Source of the DNA: Circinella minor
Lineage: Eukaryota > Mucoromycota > Mucoromycetes > Mucorales > Lichtheimiaceae
Reading direction: 5' to 3'
NCBI GenBank assembly: GCA_016758965.1
Contig: JAEPRB010000081.1
Location: 1-64,000, forward strand
Length of the DNA stretch: 64,000 nucleotides
The position numbers and the translations under genes were made by a program. Positions 29,062 through 41,609 of the stretch are shown piece after piece; position 1 is the first letter of the stretch; each line of letters begins with the position of its first letter. Under the pieces are notes generated by a model. It did not search any database, had not been told where the DNA came from, and worked only from the letters and a program-made list of their open reading frames with translations.

Positions 29062-30683
29062 TCAATTATGATGATATTGATTAATTATGTTATCAACATC
29101 TTTTTGATTATTTTCAAGGATATCCATTGTATGTTGTATACCAGATTGTTGTTCTTGTAATACCTAATTTATATTATGAAGATAATGAATTAATATTTAT
29201 AATATATAATATATAATCATAATAATAATAATATTTACCTTGGTGATATTGGTCATATCATCACCATTTACACCATTCCATCCATGAATATCATCCAATT
29301 TACCATATTTACGACCAGATTCTTTAATCAATTGTAATTGTGCCCATAATTGACTTAATTTTCCATGGAATTGTTCAGATCGATTTAATTGTTCTTGAAT
29401 ATTTTCCAATGTAGCTCTCATTTCTTCTTCTTCTGGTGTCATTGATAATCCTTTGTTTCTTAATACTTGAGCTTTTTTCAATAACTATTTAAAATATGTA
29501 ATAATTAATATATATCATATATCAGTTTTATAATAATTCTTACCCATATTACTCGTTGAGTTAATTCCATATGTTTTGTTTTATATTCATCCAATTTCTT
29601 TGCTGTTGTTAATGCATCAGTGTTTCTTAATTTATTAATTTTATCTTCTGTTTCTTTAAGAATAGCCATTTGTGCTTGTGCTTGTTTTTCTTGTGCTTCC
29701 ATACGTTTTTTAACATCTTCAAATCCTACTGCCAAAGCAGGTACCAATCTATATAACATAATATATATATATATATATATATTTAGTATTTGTAATTCTT
29801 TTACTTCTTTAAAATTTTATTCTTTATTTACCTTGATGGATCAGGATTTTTCTTTTGTGCTTCATCCCAAGCTTTTTTATCATGATGAGCTGGTTTTTGA
29901 TAAAGATGAACTTGTTCTTGTGGTACCAAATTATAAAAATAATGTCTAAAACGACAATAAGGTGATTGTGGATCCCACCATGATTTTAATAAAGCTAAAG
30001 CTTGCCAAATATTTTGTGGTTTATATTGTTCACCACTACTTAATAATGTTGCTTGTTGTCTTCTTGCTTCTTCGTCTACTTGTAATAACAATTGCCAAAT
30101 TTGACGGTCTCGTTGTTGTTGATTTATTCCTCCTCCTACTATCCAATTTTATTTTTATTAATCTATCGTGAATAATTGTTAAATAAATAAAGTACAGAAT
30201 GTTATTTTTACCTGCTCCTCCAAATGTATTACCACCAAATCCTCCTCCACCAAATCCACCTAAAGACGATCCAAAACCTGTTGTTGTTGTTGTAGGTTTG
30301 TTTGCAGTACTTGAAGTAGAATTAAATAAACTACTTCCACCAAATCCACCGAATCCAGTAGTTGCAGGTTGACTGGTAGCAGGTTTAGTCCCAAATAAAC
30401 TATTTGTCGTTGTATTAGTTGTAGCAGCAGGTTGACCAAATGAACCAAATCCACCAGCTTGTGTTGTTGCTGGTGCAGGTGTTGATGTAGTTGTTCCAAA
30501 TCCTCCAAATCCACCAGCTTGTGTTGTTGCTGGTGCAGGTGTTGATGTTGTTGTTCCAAATCCTCCAAATCCACCAGCTTGTGTTGTAGGATTATTGGTT
30601 GTTGTTGTATTAGTATTGGTATTGCCGAATGAAAATCCACCGGTAGATTGTGTTGAACTTGCTCCTCCGAAAGAAAATGCCAT
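29062..30683 (-). CDS. NUP54: FG nucleoporin Nup54/Nup57
   Basis: Five exons, 30683-30212, 30138-29832, 29748-29544, 29484-29239 and 29163-29062, give 443 aa. Residues 1-157 are an FG-repeat region rich in Gly, Phe, Thr and Pro (FSFG, GGFGGFG, SLFG units), the mesh through which transport receptors pass. Exon 2 has the conserved Nup54 segment IWQALALLKSWWDPQSPYCRF and HYFYNLVPQEQV. Exons 3-5 form heptad-rich helices (VKKRMEAQEKQAQAQM; WAQLQLIKESGRKYG) that assemble with Nup62 and Nup58 in the central channel of the nuclear pore. The length and order match fungal Nup57/animal Nup54. The FG region includes a recent 60-bp tandem duplication. Confidence 0.93.
30448..30567 (-). repeat. 60-bp tandem duplication in Nup54 FG region
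   Basis: Two adjacent 60-nt units, starting CCAAATCCACCAGC on the + strand, differ by one base (GTAGTT versus GTTGTT). A partial third unit follows. Each encodes a 20-residue GGFGGFG plus Thr/Pro/Ala linker block. The near identity indicates a recent expansion that adds FG motifs without shifting the frame. Confidence 0.85.
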
Positions 30684-30759
30684 TATTATTCTTTATTTAT
30701 TTTTTAAATGTGGTAATGTGAATGAAATTGAAATAATAATAATAATAATAATAAAGGGA

Positions 30760-30792
<33 letters not shown>

Positions 30793-31359
30793 CACAGAAG
30801 TTCCTAAGGTATTATTTCCACGCGTCAAGAGCCCTTTTTTTTTTTTTTTTTTTTTGCTCCGCCCGAAAGCTTTCAGCTGTTTGTGAGGTTCTCCTTCTCA
30901 AAAGTTTTGACCACATTCATATAAAAAAAATGATTGTAATAACTAAAATAATTAAAAGGATTATTATAGCTACCAAAAGTTATAAATATGAATAATAATA
31001 AACATGTTCCCTTTGGTTTAAACAATCAGCAAAGTATCAATTAAATGATCTTTTTTCTCATGATTGTATCAAAAATCAAACTAGTTATCTTTACTTTATA
31101 TAATTAATATATTACATTGATTTATCTTATACTTAATAAAATAATCAATCATCATAAAGGTTTCTTATTCTTTATGATCTGCTTATCCATATATATATAT
31201 ATATATATATTCACATATATGCTTACTCTTCCCCCCGCTTAATACAAGCCACTAATGAATATTGTTGCATGGTTTTAATTTGCTCCGAATAATTATATAG
31301 GGGGACCAGCCCCCGACAACACTTTCTTATAACACACAATACAACATAACAAAAATAAA
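30684..31359. other. Divergent promoter with microsatellites
   Basis: A 676-bp region between the Nup54 (-) and Coa3 (+) starts. It includes an ATA tract (30737-30753), a CA tract then a GA tract (30760-30792), a T run (30836-30855) and an AT tract near 31191-31210. No gene was seen. Confidence 0.55.
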
Positions 31360-31714
31360 ATGACTGGTACCTCACGAGAAAGACTTTATACCCAAAAGAA
31401 AGGTTATGGATTTTCACCTGCATTGGAACGTACTCGTCAACCTTTCCGTGCACGTAACATGTTGACTTTATTAGGTCTTTTCACTTTTACTGGTGGTGTT
31501 TGTATGTAGTTACTATTATTATTTTTAAAATGACAAAAAGGAATGCAAACGATATAATGAAAAGAAAGCAATTAACCAACTTAAACTATCTTTCTTTTTA
31601 ATAGTTGCTTATTCTATGCTCGCTGTTAAACAAGATGATTTTAGTGATGTTCCTTTACCAAGTACTTTACCTGGTGTTCACGATGTTACCAATGAACATA
31701 AGAAAAAACAATAG
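31360..31714 (+). CDS. COA3: Cytochrome c oxidase assembly factor Coa3/CCDC56
   Basis: Two exons, 31360-31501 and 31605-31714, give 83 aa. Coa3-family features: a short basic N-terminus with FSPALERTRQPFRARNML, one membrane segment (LTLLGLFTFTGGVFAYSML, about residues 34-52) that the intron divides, and a C-terminal tail KQDDFSDVPLPSTLPGV. The tail's DDF-DVP pattern is typical of fungal Coa3. The protein sits in the mitochondrial inner membrane and controls Cox1 translation and assembly together with Cox14. The size is normal (fungal members about 80-110 aa). Confidence 0.88.
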
Positions 31715-32039
31715 TAATAATAATCATAATAAAGACCAACACAAAAAAAAAAAAAGAATATCAAAACCAATTATATATAACATTACAATTCATAACTCAC
31801 TCGTTTACACATTCAACTCAACTCACTCACATATAACAAACATATACATTTATACAAACGAACTCCTTTTATCTCTCTTTCTCTACCTCAACTTTTTTAT
31901 TTGTAAATAGATAATATATATCTTTAATTGAAAACCAAAAAAAAAAAAAAAAAAGGAACAACGTGAAACAAAAGAATATTTATTTTGAAGAAAATTATGT
32001 ATACAGAAAAAAAAAATGGATAAATATACAAGGTTTGAT
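31715..32039. other. Convergent 3' spacer
   Basis: 325 bp of AC/AT-rich low-complexity DNA between the Coa3 (+) stop and the orphan gene (-) stop. It has an A-rich tract near 31935-31957 and no other feature. Confidence 0.5.
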
Positions 32040-35000
32040 TTAATAATTTCTGTGCCATGATTTTTGAACAGCAGTAGGAGGTATAGATACTTCAGGACCA
32101 ACAATATTATTTCTTAATGGATAATGATGATGCATGTTTTGAGATTTTCTAAAACTGGATGGTTTCTTTGGTCGTGTCTTAGTTGGCTATATATATATAT
32201 ATATATATATATATTTAGAGATTATTTTTTGAATTAATGTTTGTATAAATTTTAAATATTAAAAAAAAAAGTAACTTACATGATATAATGGTGCAGTTTT
32301 CGTTGGTTGATCAAAAGATACAACTGGTTTACGTGATAAAGATGTTAATTTGTTATTATCATTCCATAAAGATCGAATATTATTATTATTATTATTCGTC
32401 AATGCTTTTGGTGGTGGTTGATCAAGTTTTTCCATTGAATTTTTTTTAACTAATTTATCTTGTAACATATTTATCCATGTTTTTTGTGGTGATGAAGTAG
32501 TTTCTTGCGTTATTGATGATTTTATAGGCGAAGGAAGAAATTCTTTAACTTCTCCATTATTACTAAATGTCGATGGAATGAACCGCGGTTGTTGTTGTTT
32601 CTTTAATTGTGATTTTGGTTCAATTCTTCGTAAATCTGGACCAGCTCGATTATTCATTTCTGTACTAAATGCTTCCCAAAATGTACTTGTATCATTCTTT
32701 TGGCTATTATTATTGTTATTAATATTTGTAGTAATGCTAGCTGTTGTTATTTTTCTAATAGGAGGATTCGTTCTATCCCGTCGTTGTCGTTCTTTTTCAT
32801 GTTCTTGTTGCCATAATGATAAAAGATGAGCTGATGACATGGTAGATGATGTTCGTCTATTATTATTATTATTATTATTATTTTCAACTTCTTCATCATC
32901 AGAAAATGGTGATGGAGGTGGTATACTAGTAATAACAGATGAAAATGATACTCGTTTTTTGACAGATTCTTCCGGAATTGATACGGGTGCTTTTATTGAT
33001 GATGGTACCTTGATCTCTTGCTCTAATGCAGGTGTTGGTAATTGTTTCTGAATTTGTTTTTCTTGTTCCTCTTCTTCTTGTTCTTGATTTTCTGTAGCAA
33101 GATGAGTAAGTAAGGGTGTATAAACAGGTAACGGATTTGGAAATTCAACAATGGGAGGTCTTGTATTACTATTATTAATTGGAATAGAAGGCATCGTTTT
33201 ATGATATAATCGATGAGATTCGATTTTCATACTATTATTTCTTGATGGTAGTGACATATTCTTCTTTATCATTATCATTTTCTTTTTTTCTTTATTCTAA
33301 TTAAAAAAAAAAAACATATAATAGTATTATTATTATTGTATATATAATGAAAATAATCAACATTGATTATTATTTTTTTTGTTTTACCTGGTGCTGCTGT
33401 TGTTTAGGTTCTTGTTGTCGTGTCTCTTTTTGCTGTTGACCGAAATGAATAGGTGGTAATGGTTTTGATTGACGTAGTTTTGATAAAGACTTTTTTGTTG
33501 ATTGATTAAAAGTATTTTCAGTACAAGGAGAAGAAGAGAATAGTTGTGAAAGAGCATTGACACTAGCTGGTCTTTTACTTGAAGAAATTTTTCGATCACG
33601 TGAAACACTTTGTGATGCTGGTGATAATAATGGTTTACTATCCCGTCTGATACGTGGTGGGGATGTGGATTGTTCATTATTGGTTGAATCAAATTTTTTT
33701 GATAATCCTTTTACACCAATAAATGCATCACTCAATGGTCTTGGCTTATTTTCACGTTTATGATTAGTTGCTGTTGTTGATATATTTGTTGACTGAGATG
33801 GTTGAATCCGTTTACCCTTAATACTAATATCATTATTGTTTTCTTTTTTATCATTCTTTGGTTTATATAAAATAGAAGAAGCACTTTTAGATGATGATGG
33901 AACAAAAGAAGATGATAATGATGGTGAAGATACAGTAGTAATGGATTTTTTTTTCAAGTTTTGTTTGGCATGAAGTAAGAGTTTGTTTTCATGGTCATTT
34001 TTCTAATATTATATATTAAATATATGAGTATATTTCAAAATATAAATGAATTTAAAAACATGTTTTAAGCTGTTACCTGTTTATTATTTAAAAGTGTTTT
34101 ATGTAACTGTCTTTGTTCAGGGATAGGTTGTTGTTGTTGTTGTTGTTGTTGTTGTTGATCAAACATTGTTTGTATTCTAAGATGTGGCTTCTTTTCTCTA
34201 TGAAACGGTTTTGATTTCTAATTGTTTTTTTTTTTTTTTAGTATCTTTTTGTTTCTGCACAAATAATAGTATATGATAACATTAAATTAAATTTCATTTG
34301 TCTGAAGAAGAAAGAAGAAGAAGAAAGGGGGGGGGAGGGTTTTTACCTTTGTATTGGTTTCTTTTTCTTCATCTTTTTTCAAGAATGAATTTGTCAATTC
34401 TTTTATAGTTTTATTATTAGTAGCAATTTGTTTTGTTGGGGTTGATTGACTTGATTCCAATTTTTTAGAATAATTCTGCATAAGAGTAGATACCATTGAT
34501 ATTTTATCATTCTTTTTTGTTGTCACTTTCGTAGATGATAAGGTGGATTCTTGAGTTTCCTATTAATAAATTATTAAAAGTAAAGGAAAAAGATCTATTA
34601 ATCATTTTATAAAATATAAAAAAAATTGACTCTCCTTTTCTTTTTATCTAATATACCTCGTCATCATTTTTCTTTTCACAAATGGAAGTAGGAATGGTAG
34701 TAGTAGTAGTAGTTGCTGTTATTGTTGTTATATTAGGTACAGTAGAAGATTGATATGAGTTTTCTTTTGTGATCTGTTTCTCATATTCATGCTGTTGCAC
34801 ATTATTACTATTATTTGATATGTATTGATTTGGTTGTAGTTGTGGCTCATCTTCCATAATAATAGAATCAGTATCGGAATTACTACTAGTAGTACTGCTA
34901 CTACTACTACAAACACTACTATCACTGTTACCAATAAATTCTTCTTTTTGTTCATTTTTAGTATGTTCAATACTAACAGACACTTCAGGACTTGTACTAT

Positions 35001-35350
35001 GACGTCTTTTAAATTGAGGTGGTGGTGTTGATGATGATATCCTAGGTTGTATATCAGCAAACATGGAAAGACGTCGAGCTTGACGTTCTTCTTTTAATCG
35101 ATCAAGTTCCTATGAAGTAATAACTTAATATTTTTGATCTCAACTATAAATTCATTACTGTGATAATAAACCTTACTTTTTCAAGTACTTGTAATGTTGC
35201 ATAATTAGCATAATCCATCTTTACTATTTAAAATAATTAATACAACAAATACATTTATATTATTATTTAATATCTTAACTTTTAAATACATATATAAAAC
35301 TTACAGTCAGTCGAATATGATGTTATTGTTGAAATAGTAGTATCGCTCAT
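32040..35350 (-). CDS. Large disordered orphan protein with PP1-docking-like RVSF motif
   Basis: Eight exons, 35350-35305, 35223-35177, 35109-34657, 34559-34347, 34217-34077, 34002-33388, 33296-32280 and 32186-32040, join in phase to 892 aa. I do not recognise a folded domain. The N-terminus has one short predicted coiled coil (MDYANYATLQVLEKELDRL, continuing KEERQARRLSM, about residues 17-50). The rest is Ser/Thr/Gln/Asn-rich with poly-Q, poly-N and charged runs. KKRVSF at about 618-623 fits the RVxF docking motif for protein phosphatase 1. Two segments look conserved-like: SKPFHREKKPHLRIQTMF (exon 5), and exon 8, which has KTRPKKPSSFRKS and ends with PPTAVQKSWHRNY. All exon joins keep one frame and use standard signals, so the gene is real. 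The function is unknown; a scaffold or cytoskeletal/cell-polarity adaptor would fit. Confidence 0.75.
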
Positions 35351-38300
35351 ATCTTATTTGTTTGTGCGGAAACAAAAAAAAAAATACACTAAATTCTTTT
35401 TTTTTTTTTTCATAATGTTCATAATGTTCAAAATGTCAAAATGGTGAACAAAAAAAAAACGTTGTATGTATTCTTTCTTCTTACCTGTTGTATGTCAACT
35501 TTGAGTTTTTTTTTTAATGAAAACAAAGAAAAAGACAAAAAAAAATCGATAAAGAAAAGGTGGGGGAGAAAGGAAATGAATGTGTGTGTGTAAGTTTATG
35601 TTTTTAATGCAAATGTAAACACGTTACCATATTTGGAATTTTTTTCGCTAATCAATTGTGTATTTCAGGGTGGAGGGATGGTGTGGGTTATAATAATATA
35701 CTTTTTAATTTCTTTATACGTATATGCCATTTTCTTTATTAACATGTATTAATAAATAAAGATATATATATATATATAAATTTACATTGATGATAAATTT
35801 TAACAATCAAAATCTGACTGACATATAGAAGGAATGATAAATATATTTAATACGCGAGTGAAGCAAATCAAAAAGCTTTATTATTATTAGTGTTATTAAA
35901 ATATCAACAACGACAAATATTATACTTTGTTCTATAAATAAACATTTCTCATGACAACAACAATAACAATACTAAAAACAATGATTATAATCAAAGTTTA
36001 TATTTACGAACGATAAACCCATGACAATTTATTAGATAAAATATTAAAATACACAACAAGTGACTAATTCGTCACATTTTATTTTATGTAGTATTAATAG
36101 ACAGTAAACATATAATTATGTGAGACATATGTACCCAAATGTATGTCTCAAGGTACGGAAGGGAGTTTGGTGATCAGCCAGAGGGCTCCCCGTAATTTAG
36201 AGAATGTAGAACTCTGAATTTAGGTTTTCCTAGACTTAGCCTTTCATTTGGAGACTCCGTTGGGGCAGATGAATCTCCAAATCGGTTCTCCAAATCTAGC
36301 AAATTTAATTTTTGGGGAATCCTTTGGGCATGCTTTAAATGACTACAAATTAAGATTCTCTACGTAGTAATATTATCTCTACAGAGGTCATTTCGACAGC
36401 TACGACCATAAGAATCATAACTATCAAATTTATCGGTGCAAATATTCATAGATCTACCATTAAGCATACAAAAACAAAAATTATTATTTTTTTGCTTCAC
36501 AATCACAACGTACATGTACCTTCCCTTGCTGACATCATGTTATTGTTGTCATGATAATAAAAAGGATTAACACCATAACTATCATAGTAGCAATCGTCAC
36601 TTGTTCTACAAAAAAAAATCACTTTTTGATGACAAATTTATTATATGTATGTTGATGAGGGTGAGAAGAACAATCGAGCATTTTTCTTCCTTATGCGTAC
36701 GTAGAAAGAAAAAGATAATATATGTATAAAAAAACAGAGGTACGTATCGGTGGTTCATATATTATGCTTGTATCATACGAAAATCTTGGATCAAAGAAAC
36801 AAACCATCAAAATGCTGTGCCACAATTTATGATTTTGGAATTAAGAAACTGTATGTTTATAGCCTTGAATTATTGGTTGCTGCTTTTTTTTTTAATTTCT
36901 AATCTGTCCAAAGTTACGTATATTTTCTTTAACATTTTTCGTAGTAGTTCGCGTTAAGCATAAATGATTTATCATCAATAAGAATGTAATTTGGCGTTAC
37001 CTGGGAAACAAATTTGTACAAGTGATCTTCATTAGATAACATCACTTACATAAAATCATTTACATTGTCATGTATTTTCTAAAGAAGTAAAACCAATCTT
37101 AATTTATTGAAAAATTAAGAAACTATTTTTCTTCTCAAAATCTTGGCTATCTCATCTTACTTGTGTTTATCTTTCTACGTATTTCTTGATATGCTATATG
37201 TTAACTCCATTCTCATTGATAAATAGTAGTACATCACTGTCTCCAATAAACGGGTGATATTTACATTATGAAGTGCAAAGTATAAAAAGACCTTTATATG
37301 CATTGACATAGTATATACGTACATATAACTTATTTTGTCTTTCCTCACGCTCTTCTTATTTCTTTCCTAAGTGGAACTAACGTTTAATTTACAACAAAAG
37401 GGTTCGTCAATACAATACGTATTACATTACACATGTCAACTATATATAAGTAGTGAGTATATTTATTGCTAGAGGCATACGTAATGTTAAGTTTTATTAT
37501 TAATACAACTTGATTACCCGAGAATTAATTATCAACCAATTGATATTAGAATTGAAGAAAAAAAAATGATATTTATACATTTTACTAATGTTATGCCGAT
37601 CTCGGAGGTTAATTATTAACTTTAATTTTTTATCCTGATAGACTGTTTATATACTTATATTTTTTTTTATTAAACCAGAACCCTAAAATATATATCTCAA
37701 AATCAGGGTTCAAATAAAAAAAATTCTCATTACCAAGTAAATGGATGGCCTATCATCGATTGCTCTTAATTTATACTCGGTGTATTTGTTGTATATAAAA
37801 TCAAAGAGAAGTAACACACTTAAGCAAATTCTATAGTTTTGAGTTTATTAGCCAATATCGCAATAATATCAAAAATATAATATAATATAATATAATGCTG
37901 ATTATTTGTATGTGATAAAGCTTTCTTATTTACCAAGCACTGTACTTGATAGTAAAAAAATAATATAGAAAACATCTTCGTTCTCAATAATCGTTAACTA
38001 TATTGTACGTATTTGAAAAGATACTTTTTTACCATAACTAAATAATCAATTCCTTAATATTCTATAACTGAAATCATCAATCATGCACTGTATGCTAAAT
38101 ATTTATGTTCTACATAAACAGTAAATAATAGCACCTATCCCTTATAAACCCCCTTATATGTTTTTTACGCCTGTCAACCGGCGTATATACTACTTACAAA
38201 CATTATAAATCATTATTACGTATTCATATTTTACATTATTATAATAATAAGAGCTTTTGGCTCAAAAGAACAATAATAAAACAGGCTTATTGATTCAAGA

Positions 38301-38753
38301 CAATAAGTTGCCATTAGAAAAGCAATACGTAGGTCAAAATAAACTCTCATATAAAGCGATAGCATGCATAAGTCTCCCCCCCCCCTCTTTATATAAAACT
38401 AGATGCGAAAAATAATAATGCAAATGTATATTTCACGAGTTCTGCTTATTTTGGCCATACAAGCCCCTCCTCCTCCTCTTTATTTTTTCTTTTCTATATC
38501 AGCCACTGCATCTTACTATTTATTACATTATTTTATTTTGTTTTTCAATTTATTATTATTATTTATCCTTTTTCACCCCCCCCTTTTTTTTTCTCTCGCT
38601 GGACCCATAAAGCAAAAGGTTAAATAAAAAACAGAAAGTACGTAGGCGAGAAAAAAGTAATTTTCTAATTCACTAGAGTATCTGTGTATGGATATTATAT
38701 ATATATAAATTTCAAATAGAGCTAATATCAACTGTTTAAATATAAAATAGTAG
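35351..38753. other. 3.4-kb gene-free region
   Basis: AT-rich DNA between divergent genes. It includes a GC-higher island at 36119-36370, several TACGTA hexamers (36697, 36742, 37318) and T/A tracts. No protein-like frame or RNA gene was recognised. The last 300 bases before 38754 are pyrimidine-rich and probably promoter or 5' UTR of the permease gene. Confidence 0.55.
36119..36370. other. GC-higher island with hairpins, unidentified
   Basis: It opens with the hairpin GAGACATA...TATGTCTC (36123-36150). The interior has ATTTGGAG (36247-36254) facing two direct copies of CTCCAAAT (36272 and 36285), and a run GGAGTTTGGTGATCAGCCAG. It stands out from flanking AT-rich DNA. It could be a structured non-coding RNA, or the remnant of a small transposon. 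No open frame was found. Confidence 0.35.
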
Positions 38754-41020
38754 ATGGTTGAAACACATAAGCAACAAGTTCTCATTACTGATGATATCCT
38801 TGTTGATGACTATAACTCTGCTTGTTTCAAAAGCAACAGTGATACTGATGCAAATCAACTGAACGGGCTGGGATATAAACAAGAATTTAAACGGGAAGTT
38901 AGTTTATTTGCTCAAGTGGGACTTTCTTTTCTTACTATGGCTATGTTACCTGGATGGTTTCTTGGATTTAATGAATCTATGAACGCAGGTGGTCCTATGT
39001 CATTATTTTGGGGTTATGTACGTATGAAAAAAAAAGGGATATATTTATTGCTATTCTGTTATGTAGATTTGCAATGATTGAAAGTCTTTCTAAAAGAGAA
39101 AAGAAAGATAATTAATCTAATACGTAAAAAAAAAAATAGATTGTCGAGGCCCCATTTATTTTATGTACTGCTCTTTCATTGGCAGAGCTTTTTTCAGGCA
39201 TGTGGCCATTAATGCAAAATAAAGTGATTATCAAGAAAAACGTTTGCTCATAAAAACAAAAACTTGTATTATTTATAAACATTAGCTTTTCCGATAAATG
39301 GTGGAGTATATTCATGGTGTCGGTTTCTTAGTAACAATAAATGGAGTCCATGTACGTAGCTTTCTTGTTTAACAAAAAAACTCTCGTACATCTAGAGATT
39401 TTATTTGAAAACGTATAGAAAATTTTTCTTAATTCTGATCATACTAAATGCAAGTTTTTTATATATAGTTGTATCACAAATTTGCGGATATATGTTTCTT
39501 GCTGGTGTGATATCAGCAGTAATGGCTACAGGGGATGGTGTAGCTTTAGCCATTATTGGAATAGTGAATGTATCCAAAGGAGAAGGACAAGAACAATTTT
39601 CAAGCAATGGCGCCATAGTTGGCATTTACACACTATATACGTTTATCACCACAGCATATTGTACTCTTGGAATAAAATACAATGAATATCTTAATCGTTT
39701 TCTTGGTAAATAATAATAGCACTTAATTTATACAATATATGATTATGGGAAACAACAGTATCTCTTCTCATGTTTTTATATAAAACATTGGAAAGCAATA
39801 CACAGCAACTAAAAAATCCATTTTTTTTCACTTGTAATGGTAATATGTAATAGTCATCTGGACAATTTTGGGGACTTTAATCATTTGCATTACCTTACCA
39901 GTCATGTCACCTTCTAACCCATCCCCTGTTTGGGTGTTCACTGAATTTAACAACCAAACAGGTTATTCAAGCTCGGGAATTGCTTTTTTTCTCGGGATTC
40001 TTCCGGCTGCTGTAACAATGGTAAAAAAAAAACCAGTCTATTTTTCTGATATAAATCAAAAGACGACATTAAATTAAACTATATATTTTTCTTTGTATTC
40101 AAAAAAAAAAAAAAAAAAAAAGATTGGTTACGAAAATGGAGCTCATATATCTGAAGGAACCAAAAATGCAGCGATTACAGGGCCACACGGAATTCTTATT
40201 TCTGTTGCTAGTGCTCTTGTCCAAGGGATTATCCTTTCTTGTACCACATTATTTTCAATTCAAAACGTTCAAGAACTTCAAGAGTCATCCTTCCCTATTG
40301 GTACATTGTTTATTCGGTCAACAAATCAATCTGTGACAATATTTTTCCTTGTTATTCTTATTGTTTGTCTTACTGGATGTAGTTGTAGTATGTTATTATC
40401 AGGTGCACAAATGATTTTTTCAATGGCACGAGATGGTTTGTTACCGTATCATCGATATTGGTATTCGCTTGACGAAAAGCATAAAGTCCCGTTACGGGCT
40501 TTGCTATTATTGTCAGTTATATGTATTCTAGCTTTCTTGCCGGTAAGGAGAATCTATTCATGCTACTTATTATATACGGATACACTCGTACATTTAGTAC
40601 CAATATACTGATACTTCTTATTGTTGCTACCTGTATATATATATATATATATAGTCATTGGCAAGTGAGGTGTATTTAGCAATCGTCCTATCTACGACAG
40701 TTATTTTTCTCAACACATCTTATTGTATTCCATCTATTTGTCGATTGGTATGGAGACGTCATGATATGCCAAAAGGTCCATTCAATTTAGGTCGCTATAG
40801 TATTCTAATCCACATGATATCGATTGGTTGGATACTATTCATTGATGTTATTATGTGTATGCCTCGTACTATAAATCCACTCAGTCTCTACTCAATGAAT
40901 TGGTCTTGTGTGATGTTTGGCTTTGTTCTTCTGATTGGTTTTATATTATGGTTTATTGGTAACAATAGTACTATGATCAATCATAACGATGCTGATGATA
41001 ATATTGATGAAAAGCAGTAG
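38754..41020 (+). CDS. APC-superfamily permease (fungal GABA/choline/amino-acid type)
   Basis: Seven exons, 38754-39017, 39140-39197, 39286-39351, 39469-39705, 39854-40020, 40123-40542 and 40655-41020, give 525 aa with about 12 membrane segments. Family signatures: EFKREVSLFAQVGLSFLTMAM before TM1, SLAELFSAFPINGGVYSW in TM3, WVFTEFNNQTGYSSSGIAF in the middle, GYENGAHISEGTKNAAITGP before TM8 (family consensus GYDAAAHMSEE), and CMPRTINP near the end. These mark the fungal ACT group that includes Uga4, Hnm1 and Bat1-like carriers at plasma or organelle membranes. The substrate cannot be told from sequence. The TM8 motif departs from consensus (YENG for YDAA). The join between exons 2 and 3 needs a GC-AG intron. 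Intron 5 ends in a long A run before its AG. Confidence 0.88.
39198..39285 (+). other. GC-AG intron of permease gene
   Basis: The exon ends TTTTCAG and the intron begins GCATGT and ends CATTAG. Joining here restores AELFSAFPINGGVYSW, a conserved stretch. The only nearby GT (39201) would give a frame that stops within the next exon. Confidence 0.75.
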
Positions 41021-41609
41021 AAAGAAGTACAATGACTATCTTATATTTACTATTATTATCACACTTTCTAAATAATTAGCTAATATTTTCATTAATATAC
41101 CCCTCAACTGTGACAACGATCATTTTTTTTAACTTTGCATGATTATTCATTATTAATAAGATGTCTTTAAACAAATTTATTAAAAAAAAAAATTGATAAA
41201 GCAAGAGAAAAAAAATGGTAAAAAAAAAAAAACTTTTCATCTTAAGAAGCCGCTATCGCGTTTCTAAACTAATTGCTCAAATCATTTCCCCTCCATTTCT
41301 TTATAATGTATCTCATTTTTCTATCCAACAACCAAATATAATCCATAAAAATAGCGTTTCGTCCGTTGATTTTGTTGTTGTTCCTGTTTTCCTCGTTATA
41401 CAATCTATTGAAATAAATTATAAATAAATCGACTAAAAAAGTTTTTTTTTTCTTTCTTCCATCTCATATAATCACCCATAAAATAAAATAAACAACAATC
41501 ATAATAATAATAATAAAATCAAAATTCTTCTTTTTTCCCTCAAAAAATAAATATGTTGATTGAGTTGCATGCTTATAATGAATTATTTTTTTTATTTCAA
41601 AAATAAAAT
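41021..41609. other. Convergent 3' spacer
   Basis: 589 bp of AT-rich DNA with poly-A tracts between the permease (+) and eL28 (-) stops. No gene was seen. A short + strand frame at 41215-41427 is A/T low complexity. Confidence 0.5.

Noticed and set aside
39198..39203. GT donor at 39201 for permease exon 2
   Set aside because: Using it shifts exon 3 into a frame with a stop and destroys the conserved FPINGG motif; the GC donor three bases upstream fits.
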